Source of the DNA: CAZCAC01 sp964496575
GTDB lineage: Bacteria > Planctomycetota > UBA1135 > GCA-002686595
Length of the DNA: 8,415 bases
Direction of reading: 5' to 3'
Assembly (NCBI GenBank): GCA_964496575.1
Contig: CAZCAC010000201.1
Location: 1-8,415 of the forward strand
Shown here: positions 1-6,540 of the stretch, in pieces
Numbering within the stretch: the first letter of the stretch is position 1
Layout: each line of letters starts with the position of its first letter
Made by a program: the position numbers and the translations under genes
Notes under the pieces: model-generated
The model's database searches: none
What the model saw: the letters and a program-made list of their open reading frames with translations, nothing else
Told to the model about the DNA's origin: nothing

Positions 1-7
1 CCGTCGA

Positions 8-307
8 TCAGGCGCCGCGGCGTGCCCGTCGATTCGCCCGCGCCTTCTCGGCGGGCCACACGTTCATCCGGGCCCTGCGACGCGCCCGTTTCGACCTGCG
101 CGGATCGCCTGCTGCGTCACGACTCTGCCGCTGGAACCCCAGGCTCTCCAGCTTCTCGAAGAACTCCTCGCCGCCGGTCACCTCGAGCGAGAGCTCCTCT
201 CCGGACTCGCAGTCGATCCAGAGGAAGCGGGCGATACGACGCAGGCCCTCGCCGCCCTCCCGGGGCTCGAGGTGATCGTAGATGTCGATCGGGTTCTGGG
301 TCGTCAT
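8..307 (-). CDS. Small hypothetical protein with basic C-terminal tail
   Basis: I do not recognise this 99-residue protein. The start chosen is the ATG at 307-305, because a GGAG Shine-Dalgarno (plus-strand ctcc at 315-318) lies 7 bases upstream; the longer in-frame version starting at 373 would add 22 Arg/Glu-rich residues and has no better site. Residues 1-60 look like a small folded domain: acidic, with a hydrophobic strand around RIARFLWIDCESGEELSLEV (25-44) and a helix near 47-57. Residues 62-99 are dominated by Arg, Ala and Lys (RRSKRARRRAR at 70-80), so the protein is strongly two-faced in charge. A nucleic-acid- or ribosome-binding tail is possible but only inferred. It reads in the same direction as the phosphohydrolase gene upstream but is 348 bases away, so it is probably a separate transcription unit. 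Real-gene status rests on the ribosome binding site and the sensible N-terminal composition. Confidence 0.55.
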   Translation of the reverse strand: MTTQNPIDIYDHLEPREGGEGLRRIARFLWIDCESGEELSLEVTGGEEFFEKLESLGFQRQSRDAAGDPRRSKRARRRARMNVWPAEKARANRRARRGA

Positions 308-456
308 GGTGCTGCTCCGTTCTTCGGTATTTCGGTCCTCTCGTCTCACACCTCTCTCGAAACGAGACGACATTCTTACTTCACCCGATTGCCAGCCCTT
401 CCGAAGAGGGCTTATCGACCGCCGAGCGGACGACGAATCTCCTGCTTTTCATGTCG

Positions 457-484
457 CCCATTCTCAGTCGCCCTTTCTCAGTCG
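457..484 (-). repeat. Tandem 14-bp direct repeat upstream of small gene
   Basis: On the minus strand two adjacent units read CGACTGAGAAAGGG (484-471) and CGACTGAGAATGGG (470-457), 13 of 14 bases identical. A third, degenerate unit starting CGACATGAAAAG follows at 456-443. The 14-bp spacing is not a whole helical turn multiple. The repeat is about 150 bases upstream of the start of the small gene at 8-307, so it could be a regulator binding site in its leader or promoter, but no regulator is identified. Confidence 0.5.
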
Positions 485-597
485 ACAGAGGGCCGATCCT
501 ATTCTCGACTTTCTCTCGTTTCCTTGATCGGGAGGGTCGCCGACTGCCGACGTCGCCCGCCACACGTGCATACGCACGCGGGTCGCTTCCGCTTGGT

Positions 598-616
598 GGA
601 AAAGGATTCCTTTTCC
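598..616 (-). terminator. Possible terminator after the phosphohydrolase gene
   Basis: A perfect inverted repeat, GGAAAAGG - 3-base loop - CCTTTTCC, begins 39 bases past the stop codon of the 656-3094 gene. The 8-bp stem contains a TTTT run in its descending arm, but no T tract follows it. A second short GC-rich hairpin at 635-648 with a TTCG loop on the minus strand lies between it and the stop codon. Together they could end or stabilise the transcript. The lack of a downstream T tract makes a strict rho-independent terminator uncertain. Confidence 0.35.
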
Positions 617-655
617 GATCTCTGACCTTCGCGCCGCGGCGAACCGCGCCAGGGC

Positions 656-3094
656 TCACTCGACCTCCAGCGCTCCCTTGTCGGATTCGGGCAGAGTCTC
701 GATCCCGAGCAGGGACAACACGGTCGGGGCGATGTGCAGGAGGTGCGCTCCCTCGTCGGGGAGGCGGACCTTGCGATTGCAGGCGAACACACCAGCGACG
801 AACTCCGGCGAGACGGAAACGTGACCTCCGGACCAGTTGTTCGTGTTGGGCTGGAACACCGGCCCGGGGACGACGACGCCGTCCTCGTTCTTGACCAGCC
901 GCATGCCGCCGGAGGTGGTGCCCCAGGACACGCGGTAGGGCGGCTTGAAGCCGACCATCAGGTCTCCTTCGAGATGCCGGTAGGGACCGTCGTGCACGTC
1001 GTCGATGAACGTGACCGTCTCGACCACCGGGTCATCGCCCATGCCCTCCCGTTCGTCCTTCAGGGTGAGCAGCTTGCCCCGCATCTCCTCCATCAACGCT
1101 CGCGCCTCCGAAGGGGCGACGATGCCCCCCGATTCCCGCCCTTCGAGGTTGAGGTAGATCATCCCCATACCCAACGCGTAGGCCCTGGTCTCGCTCCAGT
1201 CGACGAACAGGAGCACTTCGCCCATCCTGGTACTGGGCAGCCCCTCGCGCACCTTCAGGTAACCGTTCTCGGCCAGCCAGTTGTTCACGTTGACCTGCTC
1301 GCGGAAGGAGTTGAAGCCGTGGTCGGCGCAGATGATCAGGGTGTCCTCTGGCTCGAGCGACTCGGAGACCCAGCCGATGATCCGGTCGACCTGGTCGTAG
1401 ATGACCGGGATCGTGTCGCGAAGCTCGATCTCCTGGCCGAAGAAGGTCAGCTTCTGCGAGGCCAGCTCCTCGTCGTACAGCGGGTGGCCGGGATCGTAGA
1501 ACTGGTAGCACATGTGCTGCACGCGATCGGGCGTGCTGAAGACGCTCATCATCAGCTGCCAGTCGTCCTGCGCCAGCGCCTCCCGCGTGATGTCCTCCCG
1601 CCACTTCATGGTGAACTCGATGTCCTCGAGCATCGTCACCGCGTCGATCACCTTGTCCTTGAAGGGCATCGTCGCGCACGCCCAGCCGAAGGTCTCGAAG
1701 GGACCGCCGACCAGCCCCGAGAGCTCGGCGGAGTAGCCGGGCGGGCTGCTGACCGGCTGCCAGAACTGCGGCTCGGCGGGGTCGATGTCCAGGGTGTTGA
1801 CGTACAGCGTGAACGGATCCTCGAGCTGGAGGATCTTGACCCGGGTGACCGCGTGCGCCCCGATCAGCGGGTTGAGGCGGAAGCTCAGCTTGTACCAGTC
1901 GGACCATTCCCCCTCGGCGACGTCCTGGGATTGCGCGCCGATGGTGATGCGCACGCCCGAAGGCTGCTTCTCGAGGACCATCGGAACGGTGACGTGCGCT
2001 CCCTCGTTATCGAGTCGCTCCAGCTCCTTCTTGCGCTCGCGAAGCTCGTTCCCCGCCTTCCAGCCGATGTTGCGCTCCGGATCGAGCTGCTCCTCGATGC
2101 TCGCCAGCTCCTCCTTGGCCTTGGCGAGCTCGTAGAAGTTCGACGGGCCGTAGATGTTGCTCTCGATCTTGCCGTTGCGCCAATCCTCGATGCGGAAGAT
2201 CGTGCCGGCGGTGCTGGACACGCGGCCGAGAGGCTCCCGGTCGATCTCGTACTCGTCGGTCGTGTAGATGAACCACTGGCCGTTGTCGCCGCGACAGTCG
2301 GGCAGCCCCAGACCACCGACGACCCGCGCGCCGTCCGTGGTGGGACGGTCCCACGACATCGCCGCGTCGAGCACCACCGACTCGACCCCGGCGCGCGCAG
2401 CGACGTCCCAGAAGGCGTCGACCGCCACCGGGTTGCCGATAACTCCGGGAACGGTGTCGGGGACGTAGCTCTTGGCGACCCAGGCCCCGCCCGCGCCGAC
2501 CACGCCGAGGATGAACGACAGGATCACCGCGAGCAGCGCCTTCAGCCGCAGGATCACCTTCAGGACGAAGGCGAAGAGCAGGAAGATCACCAGCCCGGTG
2601 ACCCCGGTCAAGGGGAGCGCCCCCCAGGCGGACAGGAACGACAGGAGCGGCCCCGTCTCCATGTCGGCGATCGGGCGCTCCACCACGGTCTGGTGACCGA
2701 CGGCGGGCAGCGGGTTCCCTCCTTCCAGGACTTCCTCGTCGTTCTCGTCCTTCAGTACGCGCTTGACGAAGCCCGGCACCCCCGTCTTGGAGGGGTTCTG
2801 CCCGGTGTTCAGGGCGGCCCAGGCGACCGGAGACTCCGGCGACCAGGTGGTGCCCAGTGGCGCGACGGTCCCCTCGCGGGCGAGGCGGGAGAGGTTGGGC
2901 ATGCGCCCCGCGTCGACGAACTCCTGCGCCGTGCGGTAGTCCGCCCCGTCGAAGCCCAGGACGAACACGCGCCCCTCCGTCCGGGCGGCCCCCGCCGCCT
3001 CCGCGGCCTCCGCAGGGAGGGCGGACCAGGAGCAGAGCGCGACCAGGAGCAGGGCGAGAAGACCGAGAGCGGAATGGATGCGGGGAGAGGTCAT
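656..3094 (-). CDS. Secreted AlkP-superfamily phosphohydrolase/phosphodiesterase
   Basis: An 812-residue member of the alkaline phosphatase superfamily, of the type I phosphodiesterase/nucleotide pyrophosphatase kind (resembling the COG3379 group). Residues 1-31 form a signal peptide (hydrophobic LGLLALLLVAL, then an AEA-type cleavage region). A two-metal site can be followed: Asp49 in VLGFDGAD, probable nucleophile Ser88 in SPESPVAWAALNTG, Asp523 and His527 in STPDRVQH, Asp591-His592 in CADHG, and His758 in GGHVS. The enzyme should hydrolyse a phosphate mono- or diester outside the cytoplasm; the substrate cannot be read from sequence. Two membrane segments (about 163-182 and 185-207) interrupt the catalytic fold, followed by a charged, probably coiled-coil stretch (322-362). 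The start ATG gives a proper signal peptide, although no clear Shine-Dalgarno precedes it. It is divergent from the carboxypeptidase-regulatory-like gene. Phosphoglycerate-mutase-like or sulfatase-like activity within the superfamily is not excluded. Confidence 0.88.
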   Translation of the reverse strand: MTSPRIHSALGLLALLLVALCSWSALPAEAAEAAGAARTEGRVFVLGFDGADYRTAQEFVDAGRMPNLSRLAREGTVAPLGTTWSPESPVAWAALNTGQNPSKTGVPGFVKRVLKDENDEEVLEGGNPLPAVGHQTVVERPIADMETGPLLSFLSAWGALPLTGVTGLVIFLLFAFVLKVILRLKALLAVILSFILGVVGAGGAWVAKSYVPDTVPGVIGNPVAVDAFWDVAARAGVESVVLDAAMSWDRPTTDGARVVGGLGLPDCRGDNGQWFIYTTDEYEIDREPLGRVSSTAGTIFRIEDWRNGKIESNIYGPSNFYELAKAKEELASIEEQLDPERNIGWKAGNELRERKKELERLDNEGAHVTVPMVLEKQPSGVRITIGAQSQDVAEGEWSDWYKLSFRLNPLIGAHAVTRVKILQLEDPFTLYVNTLDIDPAEPQFWQPVSSPPGYSAELSGLVGGPFETFGWACATMPFKDKVIDAVTMLEDIEFTMKWREDITREALAQDDWQLMMSVFSTPDRVQHMCYQFYDPGHPLYDEELASQKLTFFGQEIELRDTIPVIYDQVDRIIGWVSESLEPEDTLIICADHGFNSFREQVNVNNWLAENGYLKVREGLPSTRMGEVLLFVDWSETRAYALGMGMIYLNLEGRESGGIVAPSEARALMEEMRGKLLTLKDEREGMGDDPVVETVTFIDDVHDGPYRHLEGDLMVGFKPPYRVSWGTTSGGMRLVKNEDGVVVPGPVFQPNTNNWSGGHVSVSPEFVAGVFACNRKVRLPDEGAHLLHIAPTVLSLLGIETLPESDKGALEVE

Positions 3095-3116
3095 GAAATG
3101 GGCTAATCGTTGGGGA

Positions 3117-3144
3117 CTACCCCGGCCGGTCGCCGGCGGGGTAG
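3117..3144. promoter_or_regulatory. Strong hairpin in divergent intergenic region
   Basis: Arms CTACCCC (3117-3123) and GGGGTAG (3138-3144) pair perfectly. They continue through GCCGG/CCGGC (3125-3129 with 3133-3137), with one bulged G at 3124 and a TCG loop, giving 12 base pairs in total. It lies between the starts of two divergent genes (3094 and 3202), and no T tract follows on either strand, so a terminator is unlikely. It could be an operator for divergent control or a structure in one leader RNA. No -35/-10 hexamers are convincing in the 107 bases. Confidence 0.4.
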
Positions 3145-3201
3145 GATGCAGACTTCGCTAGGTGCGCTCCGGCTGCCCCGGAGGCTCGCCAAGACGGTAA
3201 C

Positions 3202-4389
3202 GTGCGCACGATGGAAGAGAAGAGCGATTCAGGGGCCGAATGCCAGGCAAGCGGCCGTATTCACGTCTACGGTCACCCGGACCCCGCGGTTGGCCGCGAC
3301 CGGGAAACCCCTTCATCCGGGCGAATCCGCCGTGGTGGAGGCCCCCGTCCACCCCGCTCCGGCCGGGCGATGCTGTTCTTGCTGCTCGCGATCCTCGTCG
3401 GCCTCCTCGGACTCTGGCTCTGGAACGCGGCGAGCTCCGATCCCGGGGAGCTCTCTTCCGATGGCCTCGGCGTGGGGCCCTCGAGCGGCGAGCTCTCTTC
3501 CGCGGTCGGCGAGCCGGCCGCCCCCGACGGCGTGGAGCGTACCGACCTCGGCCAGGCGCCGAGCACGCATCCGGGCCCCGGCGCCGCCATCCTCGCCGCC
3601 GACGGCAACGGCTCGATCCGCGGGCGACTGGTCGTCGATCCCGGCGTCCCCTTCCCCGAGCGCTGGACGGTGGTCGTCGCTCCCAGCCGTCGCGCCTTCG
3701 GCTCCTCGCCCGCCGAGCACCGGAGCGTCCCCTACACCGGCGACACCGCCGAGTTCGTCGTGCCCGACCTGCCGCTGGGTGGCTACGAGGTGTGGGTCGA
3801 GGCGCCGGGGATGAACTCGAAGCGCTCGGTGGCGCTCCTGAACAAGGTCTCGGCGCACCCCTACCTGGTCGTCACCGTCTCCCCCACCGGTTTCATCGAC
3901 GGGTACGTGATCGGCGGCGACTCCCTGCCCGCCGAGGGGATCCGGGTCACACTCGAGCGACGGGAGAATCAGGAGCGAGTCGAGACGAGGACGCGCCCCG
4001 ACGGGCTGTACTGCTTCGACGCCGTCAAGGACGGCGAGTACCGATTGATCCTCGGTCCCCCGGAGAAGCCGCTCGTGCCGGTGCGAGAGCTCTCCTTCGA
4101 GGCGCCCTCGATGCGCTTCCCGAACATCGAGCTGCCGAAGACGGTGGAGGTCCTGATCCACACCCGCGATCACCTGCGGTCGAGGCTGCCCGGGGTCACC
4201 GTCACCGGCTTCGGCAACAACGGCGGGCGGATCGACCTGGTCAGCGACTCCCTGGGCGAGGGCCGGGCCACCAACCTCCCGCCGGGGCGCTACCGGGTGC
4301 AGGCGCATACCGACGACGGCAGGCGAGCCCACGGCACGTTCATGGTGAAGGAGATTCCCGGCCAGGAGTTCTTCCTCTTCCTCCGCTAA
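3202..4389 (+). CDS. Membrane-anchored carboxypeptidase-regulatory-like protein
   Basis: A protein of up to 395 residues with one membrane segment (about 57-75, MLFLLLAILVGLLGLWLWN) preceded by an Arg-rich stretch, so most of it should lie outside the cytoplasm on an N-terminal anchor. After a Ser/Gly/Pro-rich linker (77-130, containing GELSS twice), three beta-sandwich repeats follow at roughly 136-215, 226-311 and 313-385. Each ends in the carboxypeptidase-regulatory-like signature: DLPLGGYEVWVEAPG, RPDGLYCFDAVKDGEYRL and ATNLPPGRYRVQAHT. Such domains are structural or binding modules with no enzyme residues. The start is uncertain. GTG 3202 and ATG 3211 lack a well-spaced ribosome site (GGAGG at 3180-3184 is too far), and ATG 3370 would begin directly at the membrane segment without positive residues. 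Function is unknown; an envelope-surface or adhesive/scaffold role is inference. Confidence 0.75.
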   Translation: MRTMEEKSDSGAECQASGRIHVYGHPDPAVGRDRETPSSGRIRRGGGPRPPRSGRAMLFLLLAILVGLLGLWLWNAASSDPGELSSDGLGVGPSSGELSSAVGEPAAPDGVERTDLGQAPSTHPGPGAAILAADGNGSIRGRLVVDPGVPFPERWTVVVAPSRRAFGSSPAEHRSVPYTGDTAEFVVPDLPLGGYEVWVEAPGMNSKRSVALLNKVSAHPYLVVTVSPTGFIDGYVIGGDSLPAEGIRVTLERRENQERVETRTRPDGLYCFDAVKDGEYRLILGPPEKPLVPVRELSFEAPSMRFPNIELPKTVEVLIHTRDHLRSRLPGVTVTGFGNNGGRIDLVSDSLGEGRATNLPPGRYRVQAHTDDGRRAHGTFMVKEIPGQEFFLFLR

Positions 4390-4430
4390 CTCTTCGTTCC
4401 CTGCGAATAGCCGACAGCTCATGGCATAGC

Positions 4431-4446
4431 GCGGGCTGACGCCCGC
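4431..4446 (+). terminator. GC-rich hairpin downstream of 3202-4389 gene
   Basis: GCGGGC - TGAC - GCCCGC is a perfect 6-bp stem with a 4-base loop, starting 41 bases past the stop codon. There is no T tract after it, so at most it is a weak or factor-assisted terminator or a 3'-end stabiliser. A further imperfect hairpin (TTTCTG..CGC AAC GCG CAGAAA, with a two-base bulge) sits at 4514-4536, just before the MATE gene. Confidence 0.3.
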
Positions 4447-4553
4447 AACCCGACCGGTCAACCGACTGTTCAGATCACGATTGTCGCCAGCTCCAATGGC
4501 CCTCCCAACCTGCTTTCTGTGCGCAACGCGCAGAAACCGACTCCGAATAGATC

Positions 4554-4557
4554 AGGA
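4554..4557 (+). promoter_or_regulatory. Ribosome binding site deciding the MATE start
   Basis: AGGA lies 6 bases before GTG 4564. The alternative in-frame GTG at 4519 has only a pyrimidine-rich stretch upstream and sits inside a hairpin, so 4564 is the preferred start. The 15 extra residues of the longer form (Asn/Pro/Ser-rich) are not typical of the family. Confidence 0.5.
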
Positions 4558-4563
4558 TCCTCA

Positions 4564-5937
4564 GTGAGAGAGAAGATCGACGTCGGGATGCGGGGCGTCC
4601 TGCTCCTGGCCTGGCCCGCGATCCTCTCCTACGTCCTGAACAACGGCTACCGGATCAACGACCAGTTCTGGGTCCAGGATCTCGGCGCGGAGGCGCACGC
4701 GGCGATCGGGGCCAGCACGCCGGTCCTGATCCTGAACTTCGCGGTGATCTTCCTCGCCGTCGGGGGAACGCTGCCGCTGGTGGCGCGCGCCGTCGGGGCG
4801 GGAGAGCCCCTGGTGCGCGATGACGTCATCCGGCACGGGCTGGTGCTGGGCGGGATCATCGCCGCGGTGCTCGGCGTGGTCGGGTGGCTGGTCACCCCGG
4901 TCGTGGCCGCCACGATGGAGGTGGACGCGAGGACCACCGAGCTGACCGTCACCTACCTGCGCACGATCTACCTCGGAATCGCGCCGCTGGTCCTGGCCCC
5001 GATCATCGACAACATCTTCATCGGCCTCGGCAATACCAAGGTGCCGATGATCCTCCAGGCGTTCGCGGTGGGCTGCAACCTCGTCCTCAATCCGATCCTG
5101 ATCTACGGCGTGGGGAGCTGGAGCGGCCTGGGGATCGCAGGGGCGGCGGCGGCCACCTGCGTATCGCGTACGATCACGACCGTCCTCGGGCTCCTGGCCC
5201 TGCACCGGCTGCACGGAGTGCACCTCCTCGGAGGTGGGCGACCCCGGCCCCGGCGGCTCTGGCAGATGGTGCGTCTCGGCGTCCCGATGGCGCTGACCAT
5301 CGTCTTCTTCGCGGGGGTCTACGTCATCCTGCTCGCGGTGGTCATCCGGCCCCTGGGCCGCGACGTGATGGCGGGGTTCGGCATCGGCTTCAACGCCTTC
5401 GAGACGGTCAGCTTCCCCTTCTTCCTGGGCATCGCCCTCGCCGGCTCGTCGCTGGTCGGGAGGAGCCTGGGCGCCGGGGACGAGGCGGGAGCGTGGCTGG
5501 CGGTGAGGAACGTCCGGCGCCTCGGGCGCCTGGCCGGGGTGGTGGCCGCGGTGCTCTTCTGGTTCGCCGGGCGATGGATCGCGCCGTGGTTCACCGACGA
5601 CCCGGGAGTGCTCGAGGAGACGATCCGCTACGTCGGCATCCTCGCCTTCTCGCAGCTCTTCGTCGCCGAGGAGATCGTCAACGAGAAGATCCTGTACGGC
5701 GCGGGACACCCCGGGGCGATCCTCCGCATCAGCGCCCCGGCGAACCTCCTGCGCATCCCCCTCGCCTGGGTGCTCTCGCAGCCCCTGGGTCTCGCCGCGA
5801 GCGGGGTCTGGTGGGCGATCAACGCCACCACCTATCTGAAGGCGGCGCTCTTCTATCGCGAGGTGCAGCGGGGGCGCTGGGTCGCGCCGATCGAGGAGAC
5901 GGAGCCCGCCACGCCGGGGGATCTCCCGTCCCCCTGA
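4564..5937 (+). CDS. MATE-family efflux transporter
   Basis: A 457-residue polytopic inner-membrane protein of the multidrug and toxic compound extrusion family, which exports organic cations, drugs or other solutes in exchange for Na+ or H+. The length and about twelve hydrophobic segments fit the family, arranged as two six-helix halves joined by a basic loop near 217-235. Family signatures visible are GAEAHAAIGASTPV (41-54), GLGNTKVPM (154-162), NLVLNPILIYG (172-182), GIAGAAAAT (190-198) and GRSLGAGDEAGA (299-310), the last matching the second-half glycine motif. Only a short acidic, Pro-rich tail extends past the last helix. GTG 4564 is chosen because of AGGA upstream. The FabZ-like gene follows 95 bases later on the same strand and may be cotranscribed, but no functional link is proven. 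The substrate is unknown. Confidence 0.92.
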   Translation: MREKIDVGMRGVLLLAWPAILSYVLNNGYRINDQFWVQDLGAEAHAAIGASTPVLILNFAVIFLAVGGTLPLVARAVGAGEPLVRDDVIRHGLVLGGIIAAVLGVVGWLVTPVVAATMEVDARTTELTVTYLRTIYLGIAPLVLAPIIDNIFIGLGNTKVPMILQAFAVGCNLVLNPILIYGVGSWSGLGIAGAAAATCVSRTITTVLGLLALHRLHGVHLLGGGRPRPRRLWQMVRLGVPMALTIVFFAGVYVILLAVVIRPLGRDVMAGFGIGFNAFETVSFPFFLGIALAGSSLVGRSLGAGDEAGAWLAVRNVRRLGRLAGVVAAVLFWFAGRWIAPWFTDDPGVLEETIRYVGILAFSQLFVAEEIVNEKILYGAGHPGAILRISAPANLLRIPLAWVLSQPLGLAASGVWWAINATTYLKAALFYREVQRGRWVAPIEETEPATPGDLPSP

Positions 5938-6032
5938 TCATGGCGTCTCTCGGCGCGGGAGCCGCGAAATCGCCGCGCTGCGCCGGTACACTCTTTCGCT
6001 CGATTCCGACGCCCCCTCCCCAGCCTAGTTCG

Positions 6033-6515
6033 ATGCCCTCACCGCCCCTCTTCGACCTCAGCTCGATCGACCTCACGCAAGTCGTCGCCACTCCGGAAGT
6101 GCTCAAGCAGAAGCTGGCCCAGCGCGGCACCTTCGAGATGCTCGACGGCGCCATCTTCCGCGACCCGGAGCAGGGGATCATCGTCGGTTTCAAGGAGATC
6201 CGCGCCGATGACTGGTGGGCCCCCGACCACATCCCGGGCCGCCCGCTCTTCCCCGGGGCGTTGATGATCGAGGCCGCGGCGCAGCTCTGCTCCTTCGACT
6301 ACTCGACGAATCTGCCCGACGATGCCGAGGAGCGCTTCATCGGCTTCGGCGGGCTGAACGGGACGCGCTTCCGCGGCGTGGTGGAGCCGGAGGGTCGGAT
6401 GTACTTCGTGGGGAAGGTGAACCGGGTTCGCCGGACGATGTTCAGCTACCTCGCCCAGGGCTTCTACCGCGACAAGCTGGTCTTCGAGAGCGAGGTGATC
6501 GGGATCGCGCTGTAG
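6033..6515 (+). CDS. FabZ-family 3-hydroxyacyl-ACP dehydratase
   Basis: A 160-residue hot-dog-fold protein. The helix signature DHIPGRPLFPGALMIEAAAQL (65-85) matches the FabZ/FabA active site, with His66 and Glu80 in the positions of the catalytic His and Glu. The expected activity is dehydration of 3-hydroxyacyl-ACP to trans-2-enoyl-ACP in fatty acid synthesis, in the cytoplasm. It differs from housekeeping FabZ by about 20 extra N-terminal residues (DLSSIDLTQVVATPEVL), a WW pair before the motif and HIPG instead of the usual HFPG. Together these suggest a paralogue in a specialised lipid or polyketide route rather than the main cycle; this is inference. No other fatty acid gene adjoins it. 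ATG 6033 is preferred, although no Shine-Dalgarno is visible. ATG 5940, two bases after the MATE stop, would add 31 low-complexity residues. The reading frame remains open far upstream, but that part is a shadow of the MATE gene. Confidence 0.88.
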   Translation: MPSPPLFDLSSIDLTQVVATPEVLKQKLAQRGTFEMLDGAIFRDPEQGIIVGFKEIRADDWWAPDHIPGRPLFPGALMIEAAAQLCSFDYSTNLPDDAEERFIGFGGLNGTRFRGVVEPEGRMYFVGKVNRVRRTMFSYLAQGFYRDKLVFESEVIGIAL

Positions 6516-6540
6516 GGGCGGTAGAGGAGGTACCGAGCGC

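Larger units (their letters stand above)
308..655. other. Gene-free region with repeats and hairpins
   Basis: No convincing coding region exists here; the open frames on both strands are short, Arg/Ser-rich and without ribosome binding sites. It is the 3' flank of the phosphohydrolase gene and the leader of the small gene at 8-307, both on the minus strand. Visible structure: a hairpin at 394-412 (arms AGCCCT/AGGGCT; on the minus strand the loop reads C-TTCG-G with one bulged A), a tandem 14-bp repeat at 457-484, a 5-bp hairpin at 565-578 (CGTGC/GCACG), a perfect inverted repeat at 598-616, and a 5-bp hairpin at 635-648 (CGCGG/CCGCG; TTCG loop on the minus strand). Composition is locally less GC-rich and more pyrimidine-rich on the plus strand than the flanking genes. 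No clear -35/-10 pair was found on the minus strand. Confidence 0.6.

Noticed and set aside
282..659. Several short open frames in the gene-free stretch on both strands
   Set aside because: No ribosome binding sites, biased Arg/Ser composition and mutual overlap; none is supportable.
734..3106. 790-codon open frame on the plus strand opposite the phosphohydrolase gene
   Set aside because: Its translation is Arg/Asp/Val/His-rich without any domain, and it mirrors a gene with signal peptide and metal motifs. It is a high-GC antisense shadow.
3448..3502. 13-bp direct repeat GAGCTCTCTTCCG at 3448-3460 and 3490-3502
   Set aside because: It encodes the repeated GELSS in the flexible linker of the anchored protein. 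It is ordinary linker duplication rather than a mobile or CRISPR-type repeat.
3313..4461. Long minus-strand open frame opposite the 3202-4389 gene
   Set aside because: The composition is typical of the complementary frame in GC-rich DNA. The plus strand holds clear membrane and beta-sandwich signatures.
4561..5709. 382-codon minus-strand open frame opposite the MATE gene
   Set aside because: It is highly charged (Asp/Arg/Glu/His) low-complexity translation without domains; the MATE frame explains the region.
4884..6032. In-frame extension upstream of the FabZ-like protein giving 543 residues
   Set aside because: The upstream part is an out-of-frame reading of the MATE gene, rich in Arg/Gly/Pro. 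The real protein begins at ATG 6033, or less likely 5940.
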